Part shown: piece by piece, positions 49,410-60,202 of the stretch | Layout of the letters: the number at the start of each line of letters is the position of its first letter | Position numbering within the stretch: the stretch's first letter is position 1 | Assembly: GCA_012032775.1 (NCBI GenBank) | Contig: JAAUQO010000001.1 | Coordinates: forward strand, 1-64,000 | Reading direction: 5' to 3' | Length of the DNA stretch: 64,000 nt | Origin: Oscillochloris sp. | Lineage (GTDB): Bacteria > Chloroflexota > Chloroflexia > Chloroflexales > Chloroflexaceae | The notes under the pieces: model-generated | Told to the model about the DNA's origin: nothing | Seen by the model: the letters and a program-made list of their open reading frames with translations, nothing else | Databases searched by the model: none | Position numbers and translations under genes: made by a program

Positions 49410-50435
49410 TTATTCGCCGCTTGCCTGAGCGAGGAGTGCCGAAATCTGTTCGCGGGTACCGAGGACGATCAAAAGACTACCGGCATTAAGCACTGTATCG
49501 GCGCCGGGACTGGTATCGATCGGCATTCCCGGCATCTGAACGGCGAGTACCGTCACACCAAATGCAGCGCGTAGACTCGTCTCACCGAGGGTCTTACCGA
49601 CAAGCGATGAATGACTGCCGATCGGCACCTGATCGATCAGGAATTCAAGACTGGAGGCGTGCATCACCTCATCGAGAAAATCGGCGACACCGGGGCGCGC
49701 GAGGGTGGCGGCCATACGACGGCCGCAGATACGATACGGCAAGATCACACGGGTAGCGCCGGCGCGGCGCAACTTGTCCTCACTATCGTCGTAGTTGGCC
49801 CGTGCGACGATCACAAGATCGGGCCGCATCGCGCGAGCGGTAAGCACAATAAAAACATTCTCGGCATCGGAACTGGCGGTAGCAACAAGGCTAGCGGCAC
49901 GTTCAATCCCGGCGACCTGCAAATCCTCTTCATCGGCGCCATTGCCCTGGATCGCCATATAACCCAGGTTACGAACCCGCTCAACCTTTTCAAGATCCAT
50001 ATCGACAACCACAAAGGGCGATTTTTGGGCGTGGAGTTCATCGGCGACATGGCGCCCGACGCGGCCGTAACCACAGACAATCGTATGACCGGAAAGTTGA
50101 GCAAGCATGGTTCGCTGCCTCCGTAGATTGAGATACATCTGCCATTCGCCGGAGAAGATCATCTCGGTGAGGGTGCTAAGAGCGTATGCAGCCACCCCAC
50201 CACCGCCGATTAACAGCGCGATTGTAAACAAGCGACCCTCGGGGCCAAGTGGGGTAATCTCGCCAAATCCGACTGTAGTCAGAGTAATAACGGCCATATA
50301 CAACGCATCAACCGGACTCATCGCGGCGATGATGTGGTAGCCGGCGGTACCGATAAGCAGCAATCCGGTGAGCGCGGCAAGGGCGATGAAAAGCCGTCGA
50401 TTAGTACGGCGACGAATAGCTTCAATTCGCTCCAC
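49410..50435 (-). CDS. Potassium channel with RCK (TrkA-N) domain
   Basis: About 341 residues: two TM helices with the selectivity filter TVGFG (about 54-58), followed by an RCK domain with the nucleotide motif GYGRVG (122-127) and a C-terminal TrkA-C subdomain (SLVGKTLGETSLRAAFGVTVLAV). Four subunits form a ligand-gated K+ channel in the membrane. GTG at 50435 follows AGAGGAATATTC; the frame is open further, with an ATG at 50480. Confidence 0.88.
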   Translation of the reverse strand: MERIEAIRRRTNRRLFIALAALTGLLLIGTAGYHIIAAMSPVDALYMAVITLTTVGFGEITPLGPEGRLFTIALLIGGGGVAAYALSTLTEMIFSGEWQMYLNLRRQRTMLAQLSGHTIVCGYGRVGRHVADELHAQKSPFVVVDMDLEKVERVRNLGYMAIQGNGADEEDLQVAGIERAASLVATASSDAENVFIVLTARAMRPDLVIVARANYDDSEDKLRRAGATRVILPYRICGRRMAATLARPGVADFLDEVMHASSLEFLIDQVPIGSHSSLVGKTLGETSLRAAFGVTVLAVQMPGMPIDTSPGADTVLNAGSLLIVLGTREQISALLAQASGE

Positions 50436-50733
50436 GAATATTCCTCTTTCCTCCAGATCGCAATACCTGGGGGTGGCCATACCTTGTGTTATGCAAAAAA
50501 CATGCTCGAACAACGGGCATTCCGTGCGGGCGAGATGTAGTATATACCGTTACCATTCAAAGCAAGATTCACACAGCCCCATATCGCCACTCCTACACGA
50601 CAGTAGTACCGACAGCGAACAGCATCCAGCCCTAATGGGCGGCGGCATCAACCGTATCAAACCGCTTACCGCAGCGGTCTACGTATCAGTGTCGTAGAAA
50701 GCATAAAGCATCTGAAACTAAAGGAGCGGGGCA

Positions 50734-50937
50734 ATGCACAGATCGGAGCAACTGACGGATCGCGCAACAATTGAACGGCGCTGGATCCGTAACGGCGAAA
50801 GTTGGACATTGCGATACAGCGTTGCAGAGATCTGGCTCCTGGCTGCACGCGGCGGGGTTGAGTTAAATATGCCTGCGCCACCGCCGCCGCCGCCACCGCC
50901 GCCGCCACCGACATGGCAGTGGGCGATCTGCGCTTAG
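50734..50937 (+). CDS. Small hypothetical protein with polyproline tail (67 aa)
   Basis: ATG follows AAAGGAGCGGGGCA. The body (about 45 residues, MHRSEQLTDRATIERRWIRN start) is basic and aromatic; the end is ten or more consecutive Pro, then TWQWAICA. The poly-CCG tract is prone to slippage. It ends 54 bases before the haloperoxidase-like gene. I recognise no family; polyproline may stall ribosomes and depend on EF-P. Confidence 0.45.
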   Translation: MHRSEQLTDRATIERRWIRNGESWTLRYSVAEIWLLAARGGVELNMPAPPPPPPPPPPPTWQWAICA

Positions 50938-50991
50938 CAGACACATGAAATGCTTCGAGACGTTCCACATCGATCACGAAAGCAGAATCCT

Positions 50992-52314
50992 ATGGGCACT
51001 ATACCCCGCCGTGTACAAATGACGGTATTGCTGCTGCTGCTCGCCTTGAGTGGCTGTGTTCAAGCAGGGCCGAAAACCCGCGCCCCAATAGCGCCGGAAA
51101 CATTGACGCTCAATACCAATAAGCGCTGGTTGGTCAGCGATCCAGGCGCGATCATAGCCGACCTGCCCCCGCCATCAGCGGAGCTAGGGGCGACACCGGA
51201 GAAACCGGCTGATCCGGCGATGTTGGCAGCCTGGGAAAGGCCGGTTTCCGCATGGATGCAGCACACATTAACCAGCATCGCCACCGATCAATTGGTGGCG
51301 CCACAGGCCGCCCGAACCCTGATGCTGATGAGTGTAACCCTTAACGACTCGTTGCAGATCGCGGCAGCAACCCGTAACCAGGGGATAGCGGTAAATGACG
51401 ATGCCGTGCTGGCCGAATCTGCCCAACGAGTGCTAACCGGGCTATTTCCATTGCGCGCAACGATCTACCGGCAGGAAGCCGAGATTGCCCGGTGGGTCGG
51501 AGTATGGCACGGCACAGCCGACAGCACTGCGGTGCTAAATGGGCAGGTGATCGGGGCTGCGGTGGCGGAGCAGGTACTGGCCTACGCCGCCAAGGACGGT
51601 GCGGATACACCGCTGGAGTATGTTCCTGCACCATCCGGCGCAACCGGACGTTGGCATCCGACGCCGCCCGACTATATGCCGCCGCAAAATCCGGCCTGGA
51701 TGCATGTGCAGACCATAGCCGTCGGCGATCCGGCGGAGTTACGTGTGCCGCCACCACCGGCATGGGACAGCCCGGCGATGGACGAACAGCTCCGCAGCTT
51801 TAAAACGGCGCAAAGCGATCTGAGCGCTGAAGATCTGATAACAGCCGCGCAATGGGCCGGAGAAGCCGGAACCGTTACGCCGCCCGGCATCTGGATGCAG
51901 ATTGCCATGGCGCAGGTTGAAGCGCAGCACACATCCTCGCATGAAGCCGCCGCGATCTTCGCGCTGCTCGGCGTGGCACTGCACGACGCGGCGATAACCT
52001 GCTGGGAGAGCAAGTATCACTACAACTTCATTCGCCCGGTGCATGTGATCCAAGCCAGCGATCCGGATTGGTTACCGTCGCTGAAGACCCCGCCCCATCC
52101 GTCGTATCCCTCCGGCCACGCCACCTTTAGCGCCGCCGCCGCCGGTGTGTTGCGAGCGGTATTTCCCGAGGCAGCAGCAGAACTGGAGCAGTGGGCCGAT
52201 GATGCCGCCCGTTCGCGCGTTCTTGGCGGCATTCACTGGCCGATCGACGGGAGTGCCGGACTGGCACAGGGTTATGCCGTAGCCACGCAAGTGCTGCGGG
52301 TTGCCGGAGAGTAA
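50992..52314 (+). CDS. Lipoprotein of the vanadium haloperoxidase/PAP2 superfamily
   Basis: The 440-residue protein has a lipobox at Cys22 (LALSGC). The vanadate/phosphate site is visible: Lys and Arg in SKYHYNFIRPVHVI, SYPSGH with His376 and the Arg-x-x-x-His block SRVLGGIHWPID. This order is typical of VCPO-like proteins; phosphatase activity is the alternative. It should sit on the outer face of the membrane. ATG at 50992 is preferred over an in-frame start 14 codons up because it begins the signal peptide. Confidence 0.87.
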   Translation: MGTIPRRVQMTVLLLLLALSGCVQAGPKTRAPIAPETLTLNTNKRWLVSDPGAIIADLPPPSAELGATPEKPADPAMLAAWERPVSAWMQHTLTSIATDQLVAPQAARTLMLMSVTLNDSLQIAAATRNQGIAVNDDAVLAESAQRVLTGLFPLRATIYRQEAEIARWVGVWHGTADSTAVLNGQVIGAAVAEQVLAYAAKDGADTPLEYVPAPSGATGRWHPTPPDYMPPQNPAWMHVQTIAVGDPAELRVPPPPAWDSPAMDEQLRSFKTAQSDLSAEDLITAAQWAGEAGTVTPPGIWMQIAMAQVEAQHTSSHEAAAIFALLGVALHDAAITCWESKYHYNFIRPVHVIQASDPDWLPSLKTPPHPSYPSGHATFSAAAAGVLRAVFPEAAAELEQWADDAARSRVLGGIHWPIDGSAGLAQGYAVATQVLRVAGE

Positions 52315-52432
52315 TGCAGGCTGAAGGGTAGGCAGCGCAATGAACGTATGCTCATGCGCTTGCATGCGAACGGCCACGAGCGCCGGGAATGTCCCGACGC
52401 TCGTCTCAACGCAATCGCGGTGTGGGCGGGAG

Positions 52433-53029
52433 CTACTTGGTGCCATACCCAATCGTGATGACGAGGTAGCCGTCTGCGATGCCCACGCCGATTTCGTAGA
52501 TGGTGTTGGGAAAGTAATTCGGACTGGTCGGGTCATTGGTGTACCAACACGCCAACAAGTTTCCTCGGTGGGTGGGCGATGTCCAGAAGGCTTCAATCGA
52601 GTAGGCCGGGTATTCGATCATCGCCCCGCCGGCGATGTTCTCCAGGCCACCGGGGTAGCCGTACTGCTCGTACCAACTGGCTGGGGCATGGGTAAGGCCA
52701 CCACGCACAATCGCTTCTTCGGCCCAGCCCTGGGTTGCCGCCATGAGCTTGTCGTTCGACACCACCGGCGAGGGGCAGCCGTCGTTCGCACGCTCGATGT
52801 TAATCAGCCGGATCACTTCGGCGCGAAAAGTTGCCAGGTCAGCGGGCATCGGCGGCGGGAACGGGGTGGGCTGCGGAAGCGCACAGTCGTCACAGACCAG
52901 ACTCGGCAAGTAAAGCGTGGTCGTGGTTGCCGGATCCGCCGCCTGAATTGGCTGGCGCAGACCCAACAGAGTCGCAATGGTCAGGATCGTGACGGTCAGC
53001 ACGATGGGCGTCAGGCGGGTGCGATGCAT
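52433..53029 (-). CDS. Secreted CAP-domain (SCP/PR1-like) protein
   Basis: The 198-residue protein has a signal peptide (about 1-30, cut near QAADP), a Pro-rich spacer and a CAP domain with FRAEVIRLINIERANDGCPS, LTHAPASWYEQYGYPGGLENIAGG and FWTSPTHRGNLL. His in LTHA and THRG with Glu in GLEN form the usual metal-binding cavity. CAP proteins have diverse extracellular roles. It is divergent from the adhesin gene. Confidence 0.87.
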   Translation of the reverse strand: MHRTRLTPIVLTVTILTIATLLGLRQPIQAADPATTTTLYLPSLVCDDCALPQPTPFPPPMPADLATFRAEVIRLINIERANDGCPSPVVSNDKLMAATQGWAEEAIVRGGLTHAPASWYEQYGYPGGLENIAGGAMIEYPAYSIEAFWTSPTHRGNLLACWYTNDPTSPNYFPNTIYEIGVGIADGYLVITIGYGTK

Positions 53030-53259
53030 GGGTGGGTTGCTCCTGAATAGGCGTTTGGAGGGGCCATTCCCGATCCGATTCTACTGTAACACAGGCTTCT
53101 ATCGCCGCTCGTACCATGATGCGAGATGCTCAGTATCTACACTATACCGTATATATGCAATCCGTCGTAAGGCGGATTCTCCCGTTGGTTCATGGCCCGA
53201 TTCGGCGTTTTGCGGTGGGGCGCACGCTGGTGCGTCCTGACACAGCAATGAGGAGTTGT

Positions 53260-56200
53260 ATGCGACGTTCTACTCATCATCTTCGCCCATACGCAATCTT
53301 CCTCGGCCTGCTGCTGGCAGTGGGCGGTGTGCTGCCCTTCCCGGATTTCCCGCCGGCCCCGGCTGCGGCACAGATGACCCCCGGCGGCAGTTTCGGCAGC
53401 GCCGTTCCGTGTCTGACGGCGACCGATACCTTTGCCGTAACGTGTGCCGCCGACACGATTGTCAGCAATGTTCCGGCCGGTGACCCCACGCTGGTTGGCC
53501 TCACCAGCGCCGGCAAAGGGACGACCTACGGCACCCTGGTGGACACCGGCGCGGTGTATGGGGTGGCCTACGATGACGGCAATGCCACCGGCGGCACGCC
53601 GCGCCTGTTTAGTGCCGCCTACACCAAGCGCTTGTCGGCCTACGGAACGCTCGGTGCCGGCGGGATCTATGTCACCAATCTGGCAACCAATAGCACCACG
53701 CCATACACCACCATTGGCGGGGCCGGAACGCTGGGTGGGCGCACTGCCGTCGCCCGCGATAGGAACGCGATTGCCGCCGTCGGGCGCACCGGCCTGGGGG
53801 ATATGGAGATCAGCCCGGACGGCACGACCCTGTTTGTGACCAATCTGGCGGCGCGGCGGATCGAGCGGGTACGGATCAGTGGAGCCACCCCGCAAGCGCT
53901 GAGTGCGATCGCCATTCCCTTCAACCTGCTCGATGGAAATGCGACGGCCCAGGCCGATATGATCCCGTTCGCGCTGGAGTTTTATCCCGATGCGGCGAAC
54001 AACAGCCAACTGCTGCTGGTCGGCGTCACCGATACCGCCCGCCGAGGTGCGCGGCCATTGGGCCAGGCGCCGACCGCCTTGCCACGCGCCTTTGTGCTGC
54101 TCTATGTGGTATCGGCCCCCGCCGGTGATCCGACCTGGACGACCGGCCAATGGGTGCGCGTGCTGACCCAGGATCTGAGCGATAGCGGACTGGGCCACCC
54201 GGTCAATGTGAATCGCTTCACGGGCAGTAGCTATGGCGTGACGTGGGATTCCACGCCGACCTTTCGGGCCAGCGGCTATCAGGGTTGGAACCCATGGCGC
54301 GATAATCTGGCCGAGATGCCCTGGACAAGTTCGAGCGGCGGGAGCGGGGCCCGTACCGTCTTTTATCCGCAACCGTTGCTGACTGATATTGAACTGGATC
54401 ACAATGGGTCGCTGCTGTGGTTGGGCTTGCGCGACCGCACGGGTGATCAGGTCTATAACGCGAACGCGCCGAGTGGGGAGTACACCACAATTGCGCAGGG
54501 CGACACCTTGGCCTACCGGGTCAGCGGCGGTGCCTGGACGCTTCAAACCGTCAGTCGCAACGAGGTAGTCAACGACCGCGACCCGGCGGCGCGCACGGCA
54601 GCCGCACCGAGCGACTATTTCAACGACAACCGCCACGCCTACAATCCCGGCCCGATCCCGCCGCACATCGAGAACCACATGGGCGGCCTGGCGAGTGCCG
54701 TGCAGGGCAACCCGACGACGGCCAACGATCGCCTGCTGACCACCTCGCTGTTGGGTGGGAACGAAGCGGGAACCATCTTTTTCCACGAAAGTGGCGGCGA
54801 TCGGGTCGGGCGGGTGCCGCTGATCACGGGTGCGGTGAGTACCCGTGGCAAGGCGACGGCGCTGGGCGATGCCGAATGGTTGTGCAGCTACGGCCTGATC
54901 GCGGGTGTGGTCTGGCGCGACACTGACTATGACGGCATCCGCGATGCGGGTGAACCGGCCTTTCCCAACCTGACGTTGGAGGTGTTTCGGGGCGATGTGA
55001 CGAGTCCGGCGCTGGCGCAGGCGACAACGGATGCGAATGGCGCCTATACCTTTGCGGTGCCGGCCAACCAAGGCTTCAACGTACGGATCGCCCAGCAGGA
55101 GTTCTTCAGTGGTGATGCGATCGGCTGGCGCTATACCCGTGCCAATCGAGGCAGCGATGACACCCGCGATAGCGAGGTCAATCCGCTCCGTGGCTATATG
55201 GAGTTCGCCGCCGGCAGCGGCAGTAGCGGCATGGCGCTGCCGCTGCGCATGCGCGAGAGCGACGAGCGCAATATCAACATCGGCCTGACCAACCGCTTGC
55301 CGCTTGGGGAAGTGGGCAACTTTGTGTGGAGCGACACGGATAGCGACGGGCGGCAAGATAGCGGCGAACCGGGCATTCCCGGTGTGAGCGTCAGCCTCTA
55401 CCGGGTCAGCGGCTTCGGCAGCAACACCCTCGCCCCAGCGCTCAACAGTTACCCACGCACCGCAACCACCAATGCAAGTGGTGATTATCGGTTCATCAAC
55501 ATCGAACCGGGGCGCTACTATGTGCAATTCAGCCCGCCGGCAGGCTACCGGGCGACCTTGCGCGATGTGGGTAGCGACACCAGCGATAGTGATGCCGATG
55601 GCACGACCGGCTGGCGCACGCCGCAATTCGATATTGGCGATGTATTGCCACAGAGCGTTAACCTCGATCAAGATCTGGGCTTAGTTGGTGATCGCGGCAA
55701 CCTGGCAATCAGCAAGATCGGCCCGACGCAGATGAACGTCGGGAACACCGCCGCCTATGGCTATCGCCTGAACTGGAGCTACACCGGCAACCGGGCGGTG
55801 AGCAATGTGCAGGTGATCGACACGCTGCCGGCGGGCATCACCTACCTCAGCGCCAACCCGGCCCCGTCCTCGGTGAGCGGGCGCACCTACACCTGGAACC
55901 TGGGGGCGCTGAACAACGACCGCAGCGGGACGATTACGATCTTCATTCGCGCGCCGGCCAGCCTGACCCCGACGGCCGCCATCCAGCAAGATGTGACCAA
56001 CACCGCCACGATCCGCACCAGCACCCCCGGCGGTGATGATGACCCCCGCGATGATAGTTCCAGCACGACCACCCGCCTCGTGCGGCCGGAGATCCGTGTC
56101 CAGAAACGTGCCCCCACGACCGTCCTCGTCGGCGACGAGTTCAGCTACGAGATCCAGGTGACAAACAGCGGCAGCACGCCGGCGGTGAATGTCGTGGTCA

Positions 56201-57931
56201 GTGACCCGATCTACGCACTCGGCCTGACCTTCGTGCGCTACGAGCAGACCGGCGGTGCCTCGTGTAGTCGGGTGGGGAACGACATCCGTTGTTCCGGTGG
56301 CGTGCTGAGTAACCTCGCTCCCGGCGCAACCTACACCCTGCGCTTCACCGTGCAGGCAACGGCGACCACCATAAGCCCGCTGGTGAACACGGCAACGGCG
56401 ACCACCAGCAGCAGCGGTGACAACCCGGCGGATAACAGGAGCAGCACCAGCACGATCGTGCAGTTCCCCAACCCCGGCGTGGGTGTTTCGCTCACCCCGG
56501 CGCCCTTCCCGGTCGGCACTTCAGGCACGCTGACGGTGCCGTATCGCAACACCGGCACGGGTGAAAGCCGCAGCACCGTGCTGACGATCGCGCTTTCCAG
56601 CGGCACGTACACATTGGGCAGCCTGCCGGGTGGCTGTAGCTCCAATCCGACCACACGCACGATCACCTGTGACCTGGGAACGCTGAATTCGGGGGCCAGC
56701 GACCAGATCGTTGTGCCATTCACCATTCCGGCGGATTTCCCGGCGGATCAGATTGTGGCGACGGCGACGATCACCTCCAGTACGCCGGAGCGGGTGAGTG
56801 ATCGGGCCGACAACTCGGCAACTACAACTGTGAGCGTCGTGCGCCCGAATGTGTATGTGGAGGCGACCGGGCCGAGCAGCATTGTCGGCCAGGGCAGCGT
56901 GTTCCCCTACGTCGTAGACTATGGCAACGTCTACCGGCGCAATCCGAGCCTGACCCGTGCCGCCGAGAATGTCGTCCTGACGGCAACCTTGCCCAACGAT
57001 GTGAGCTACCTCGATGCCGACGTGCCGCCGAGCAGCATCAACGGGCAGGTGCTTACCTGGGATCTGAACACGCTCGCCCCACGCGCCAGCGGGCGGATCA
57101 CGATCCTGGTGCAGACCGACGTACCGGCCGGCGCCGTGCTCACCTTCGAGACGGAGATTACGACCACCACACCCGGCGACGACCCGAGCGACAACCGCGA
57201 TACCGTGATCACGGATGTGGTGCAACCGCCGGCTATTCCCGAAGCCGGAGGCGCTCTGCGCCTGGCGATTCACTCCGAGTTCGACCCCAACAGCCAGGAC
57301 GGCAACCCGACCAACGGGGTCTACATCTCGGACGGCGGCACGATCGCCTGGCCCGCCGGCGAGGTGCTGGATTTTACGCCACGCCTGAATGATCTCGATC
57401 TTGGCTCGGCCCCGTGGCCCTACGAGTATCGCGCCCGCGTCACCGGCTGGAGTCTGGTCGGCTTCCAGGTGAACGGGACGGACTATCCGGCCACGGCGAC
57501 CGACAGCCGCGGCCGCGCCGGTTGCCGGCCGGGCGACACCCTCGCCGATCCGCAGTCTATCCTTGCCGGTTGTCGCTACCGCTACCTGGGCGGCGAGAAC
57601 CTGAACGCGATCGCGAGTCCACAACCGATCCGCGAGGAGCAGATCGCGCGCCAGGCCCACGCCTACTGGACACCAACCCCCGGCGCCGCCGATGCGCGAT
57701 GACGTGTACATGTACACCCTCGATCCAATGGAGTCGGTGCAGGTAACAGTCCAGGTTGAGGTTGAAATCCACTTGGTGAACGCCTATCCCGGCGACATCA
57801 ACGGTATTCCCTTGCCCGAAATCCCGATCGCCCCGCTGCCCGACCCGGAGCGCCAGACGATCGAGCGTACCTTCGACATCACCCTGCTCGTGCCGCGCAG
57901 CGTCGTCGGCCCCGGCAGTGTCGAGCGGTAG
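53260..57931 (+). CDS. Large surface adhesin with SdrD-B and DUF11 repeats (one frameshift)
   Basis: About 1,556 residues. Signal peptide (1-40, cut after PAAAQ); N-terminal region (40-540) with beta-propeller-like repeats such as GDMEISPDGTTLFVTNLAAR; two SdrD-B/Cna-B domains (about 544-670 and 680-805) with VWRDTDYDGIRDAGEP and VWSDTDSDGRQDSGEP calcium loops; four DUF11-type domains (starting near 810, 942, 1072 and 1195); C-terminal domain from 1325. The frame stops at 57702, but one C fewer near 57675 joins it to a frame starting RDDVYMYTLDP and ending VGPGSVER. No LPxTG or TM anchor is seen. GAGGAG precedes ATG. The gene lies directly upstream of the Tad pilus genes. Confidence 0.85.
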
Positions 57932-58028
57932 GGATGAAGGATGAACCGGTGAAGGAAGAAGGGTGAAGGAAGAAGCGCCAACCGTTGCTTATTCTGCATC
58001 CCTTATCCCTCATCCCTCATCCTTCCAC
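57932..58028. repeat. GGATGAA/GGTGAAGGAAGAA and CATCCCT iterated words
   Basis: GATGAA and GTGAAGGAAGAA words at 57932-57974 and CCCTCAT words at 58000-58028 fill the gap. ATTCTGCAT at 57991 is another word seen in other gaps. Confidence 0.6.
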
Positions 58029-58045
58029 CAGCCACGGAATGAACG

Positions 58046-58555
58046 ATGCCGCAGTACAACAAGGAGATGCGTGAAGTGGCATACATCGCAGTGCAATGGG
58101 AGAAGCTATGGACCAGGTTACGGCCGCGCCGGGTGCTGGCGATGGTGCCAGTCCGTCGCAATCGTCGTGAACATGGGCAAGCCCTGGTGGAATTTTTGAT
58201 CGTCTTGCCGGTCTTGCTATTGCTCATCCTGGGCCTTGTAGCGATTGGCCAGTTGTTGTTGGCGAACTACACCGTGAACCAGGCCGCGCGCGCCGCCGCA
58301 CACCAGGCGGCAATCGCCGGAGGCGCGCCGGACGCGGCGTATCTGGCCGCAGAGAATGTGCTGAACGCCGGCGTTGGAACGAGCTACCGCGAGGCAACCA
58401 TCTCGGTGGCCTGCGAACGAACGCCATGCCGGCGCTACGATGCGATCACGGTGCAGGTTGCGTATGCCGGCGCATTCTGGACTCCTTTGCCCGGTTTTGA
58501 GCGTTTCAGCGTGAATGCCAGCGCCACACGGGCAGCAGAAAGAGATCAGCAATGA
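58046..58555 (+). CDS. TadE-family pseudopilin-like protein
   Basis: The core HGQALVEFLIVLPVLLLLILGLVAIGQLLL is the TadE motif and the TM helix (about 50-72), with the conserved Glu five residues from the start of the hydrophobic run. The outer part is short (about 95 residues) with one Cys pair. ATG at 58046 or a later ATG at 58142, nearer the motif, could be the start. Part of the Flp pilus apparatus in the cytoplasmic membrane; the stop overlaps the next start by four bases. Confidence 0.8.
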   Translation: MPQYNKEMREVAYIAVQWEKLWTRLRPRRVLAMVPVRRNRREHGQALVEFLIVLPVLLLLILGLVAIGQLLLANYTVNQAARAAAHQAAIAGGAPDAAYLAAENVLNAGVGTSYREATISVACERTPCRRYDAITVQVAYAGAFWTPLPGFERFSVNASATRAAERDQQ

Positions 58556-59103
58556 ACCGGTTCCTGAACCGCTATTTACGCACACAAAGCCGTGGACAGT
58601 CCGCCGTGCTGGTGGCGCTCATTCTACCGTTTCTGATGGGCTTCACGCTGCTGGTGGTCGAAGTAGCCGAGCGCTGGTTGGAAGTGGCGATGGTCGAGGA
58701 TGCGTTGCAACAGGCGACCCGCTCCACGGTGCAACATTTCAACTACGCGGCCCTGGCGCAAGGCGATGATCGCCTGGCGTCACATACGGAATGCCGCGCC
58801 GTTACGGCTCGACAAGCCAGTGATTGCAAGGCGATACTCAACATTGCTCACACAATTCTGGTAACCAATCTGACCGGTGTACGCGGCATGAACGAAAGCC
58901 ATGCGGCATTGGCCGACCGGGTACGCTGGACGGTGTTGCCGAACGGCGGCACCTGTAGCTTCAGCAGCAACGCGATTGTGCCGGTGACGGAAACGACACC
59001 GCTGATTTGTGCCGAGGTGCGCCCACAGATGCGCGGGATCGTCGGCTGGGGTGTGTATACGCCGCTGATTGTCGCTGCCGACACACTTGATCCGTTGCCC
59101 TGA
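58552..59103 (+). CDS. TadG-like pilus assembly protein
   Basis: The 183-residue protein starts with a basic N-terminus and RGQSAVLVALILPFLMGFTLLVVEVAE, the Tad-type TM segment. The extracellular part has two pairs of Cys. It is much shorter than typical TadG (no von Willebrand A domain). ATGA overlap with TadE shows coupled translation. Confidence 0.7.
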   Translation: MNRFLNRYLRTQSRGQSAVLVALILPFLMGFTLLVVEVAERWLEVAMVEDALQQATRSTVQHFNYAALAQGDDRLASHTECRAVTARQASDCKAILNIAHTILVTNLTGVRGMNESHAALADRVRWTVLPNGGTCSFSSNAIVPVTETTPLICAEVRPQMRGIVGWGVYTPLIVAADTLDPLP

Positions 59104-59172
59104 ACAGCGACGGAATACGGCGCAACCCGTATCTTCAGGCGCGCTCATCCGGTATCTCATCCAAAGACAACA

Positions 59173-59224
59173 GGGCGATTGAGCGGTTGACATGCGATAA
59201 GCCATTGCCTACAGCCAATCGCCC
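59173..59224. promoter_or_regulatory. Promoter inside an inverted repeat before cpaB
   Basis: Arms GGGCGATTG (59173-59181) and CAATCGCCC (59216-59224) flank TTGACA (59187-59192) and TACAGC (59210-59215) with 17-base spacing on the plus strand. The -10 is weak. The layout suggests an operator or a hairpin over the promoter. Confidence 0.5.
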
Positions 59225-59271
59225 AGTCGCTTGATCACGTTATCGCCCGATCACAACAGGAGAACCTGCTC

Positions 59272-60150
59272 ATGGCCACACTTCCCACCAGTTCTTCCAC
59301 TCCGTTGAGCCAGGCGTTCGCCCGCAAGAAGTCCAATCCGCTCCCGGCGATCATCCTGGCGGTTGGACTACTGAGCGCCATCGGTTTCGCTGTCCTTGGC
59401 TACCTGGAAAGCCGGCGCACTGAAGCCGTTGTGATTTTGGCCCATGACATTCCCTACGGCGCCCAGATTAGCGCCGACGACCTGGGTGTAATCGAGCTGC
59501 CGCTTCACCGACCCACTCAACTGCAAGGCATCGCCGATCCACAAACCATTGTCGGACAGTATGCGGCCCGTAATCTTGGCACAAACGATGTCGTTCAGCC
59601 GGCAATGTTGATGCCGCAACCGCCTACACAGCCGGTTTACCCCAATGGCGAGGCGCTGGCGCCCAACATGGTGCCGGTGCCGTTCTCAACGGCGACAATC
59701 GGCCCGATCAATTTCCGCGACCGGGTGAATATTGGCTTCAACGACCCAACCGGCGATCCGACGCTTTGTGATGCCGCCCTGAGCGCTGCCGGCGGAAACG
59801 AGCCGACCATGATCGCAGCCCAGAATTCGCCCCTCCAACCACGACCGTACGCCTGTCGCCTGCTTAGTTCTGTGCGCGTGCTGTATGTAGATGATGGCGC
59901 CGGAATCGCCTATCTCGAACTCAGTCCGTACCAGTCACACACAATCTGGGCCTTGCAATCGGCAGGATTGCAACTGTGGGGCGAGCGTTACGGCGTCGGC
60001 TCAGATGATTTAGGCGCCCTGCATCGCCTTGATATCGGCCAGGTGAATTACGAACAACTTACCGCACCGGTGACGACGCCGGAGTTCCCCAGCGACACGC
60101 CAAGCCTACCTGGCGCCGGTAACCCGATTCCCGGCAGTGTACAGCCGTAG
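59272..60150 (+). CDS. cpaB: CpaB-like pilus assembly protein (SAF domain)
   Basis: The 292-residue protein has one TM helix (about 24-44) and an SAF domain from VVILAHDIPYGAQISADDLGVIELPL. The later part has CpaB-like RVNIGF. In Tad systems CpaB/RcpC is periplasmic and helps outer-membrane secretin function, which is odd for a monoderm. The gap of 168 bases before it carries a promoter. AGGAGAAC precedes ATG. Confidence 0.8.
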   Translation: MATLPTSSSTPLSQAFARKKSNPLPAIILAVGLLSAIGFAVLGYLESRRTEAVVILAHDIPYGAQISADDLGVIELPLHRPTQLQGIADPQTIVGQYAARNLGTNDVVQPAMLMPQPPTQPVYPNGEALAPNMVPVPFSTATIGPINFRDRVNIGFNDPTGDPTLCDAALSAAGGNEPTMIAAQNSPLQPRPYACRLLSSVRVLYVDDGAGIAYLELSPYQSHTIWALQSAGLQLWGERYGVGSDDLGALHRLDIGQVNYEQLTAPVTTPEFPSDTPSLPGAGNPIPGSVQP

Positions 60151-60202
60151 GGCAGTGATACAAGATCCAGCCGGGCAACCGGGCAGGGAAGAGGTTTTTC
60201 CG

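Noticed and set aside
53137-55671. 844-codon minus-strand frame opposite the adhesin
   Set aside because: The plus strand encodes a coherent signal peptide and domain series; the reverse frame is only a shadow.
53260-57931. LPxTG-anchored sortase substrate
   Set aside because: Neither end of the adhesin shows a sorting motif with hydrophobic and basic tail.
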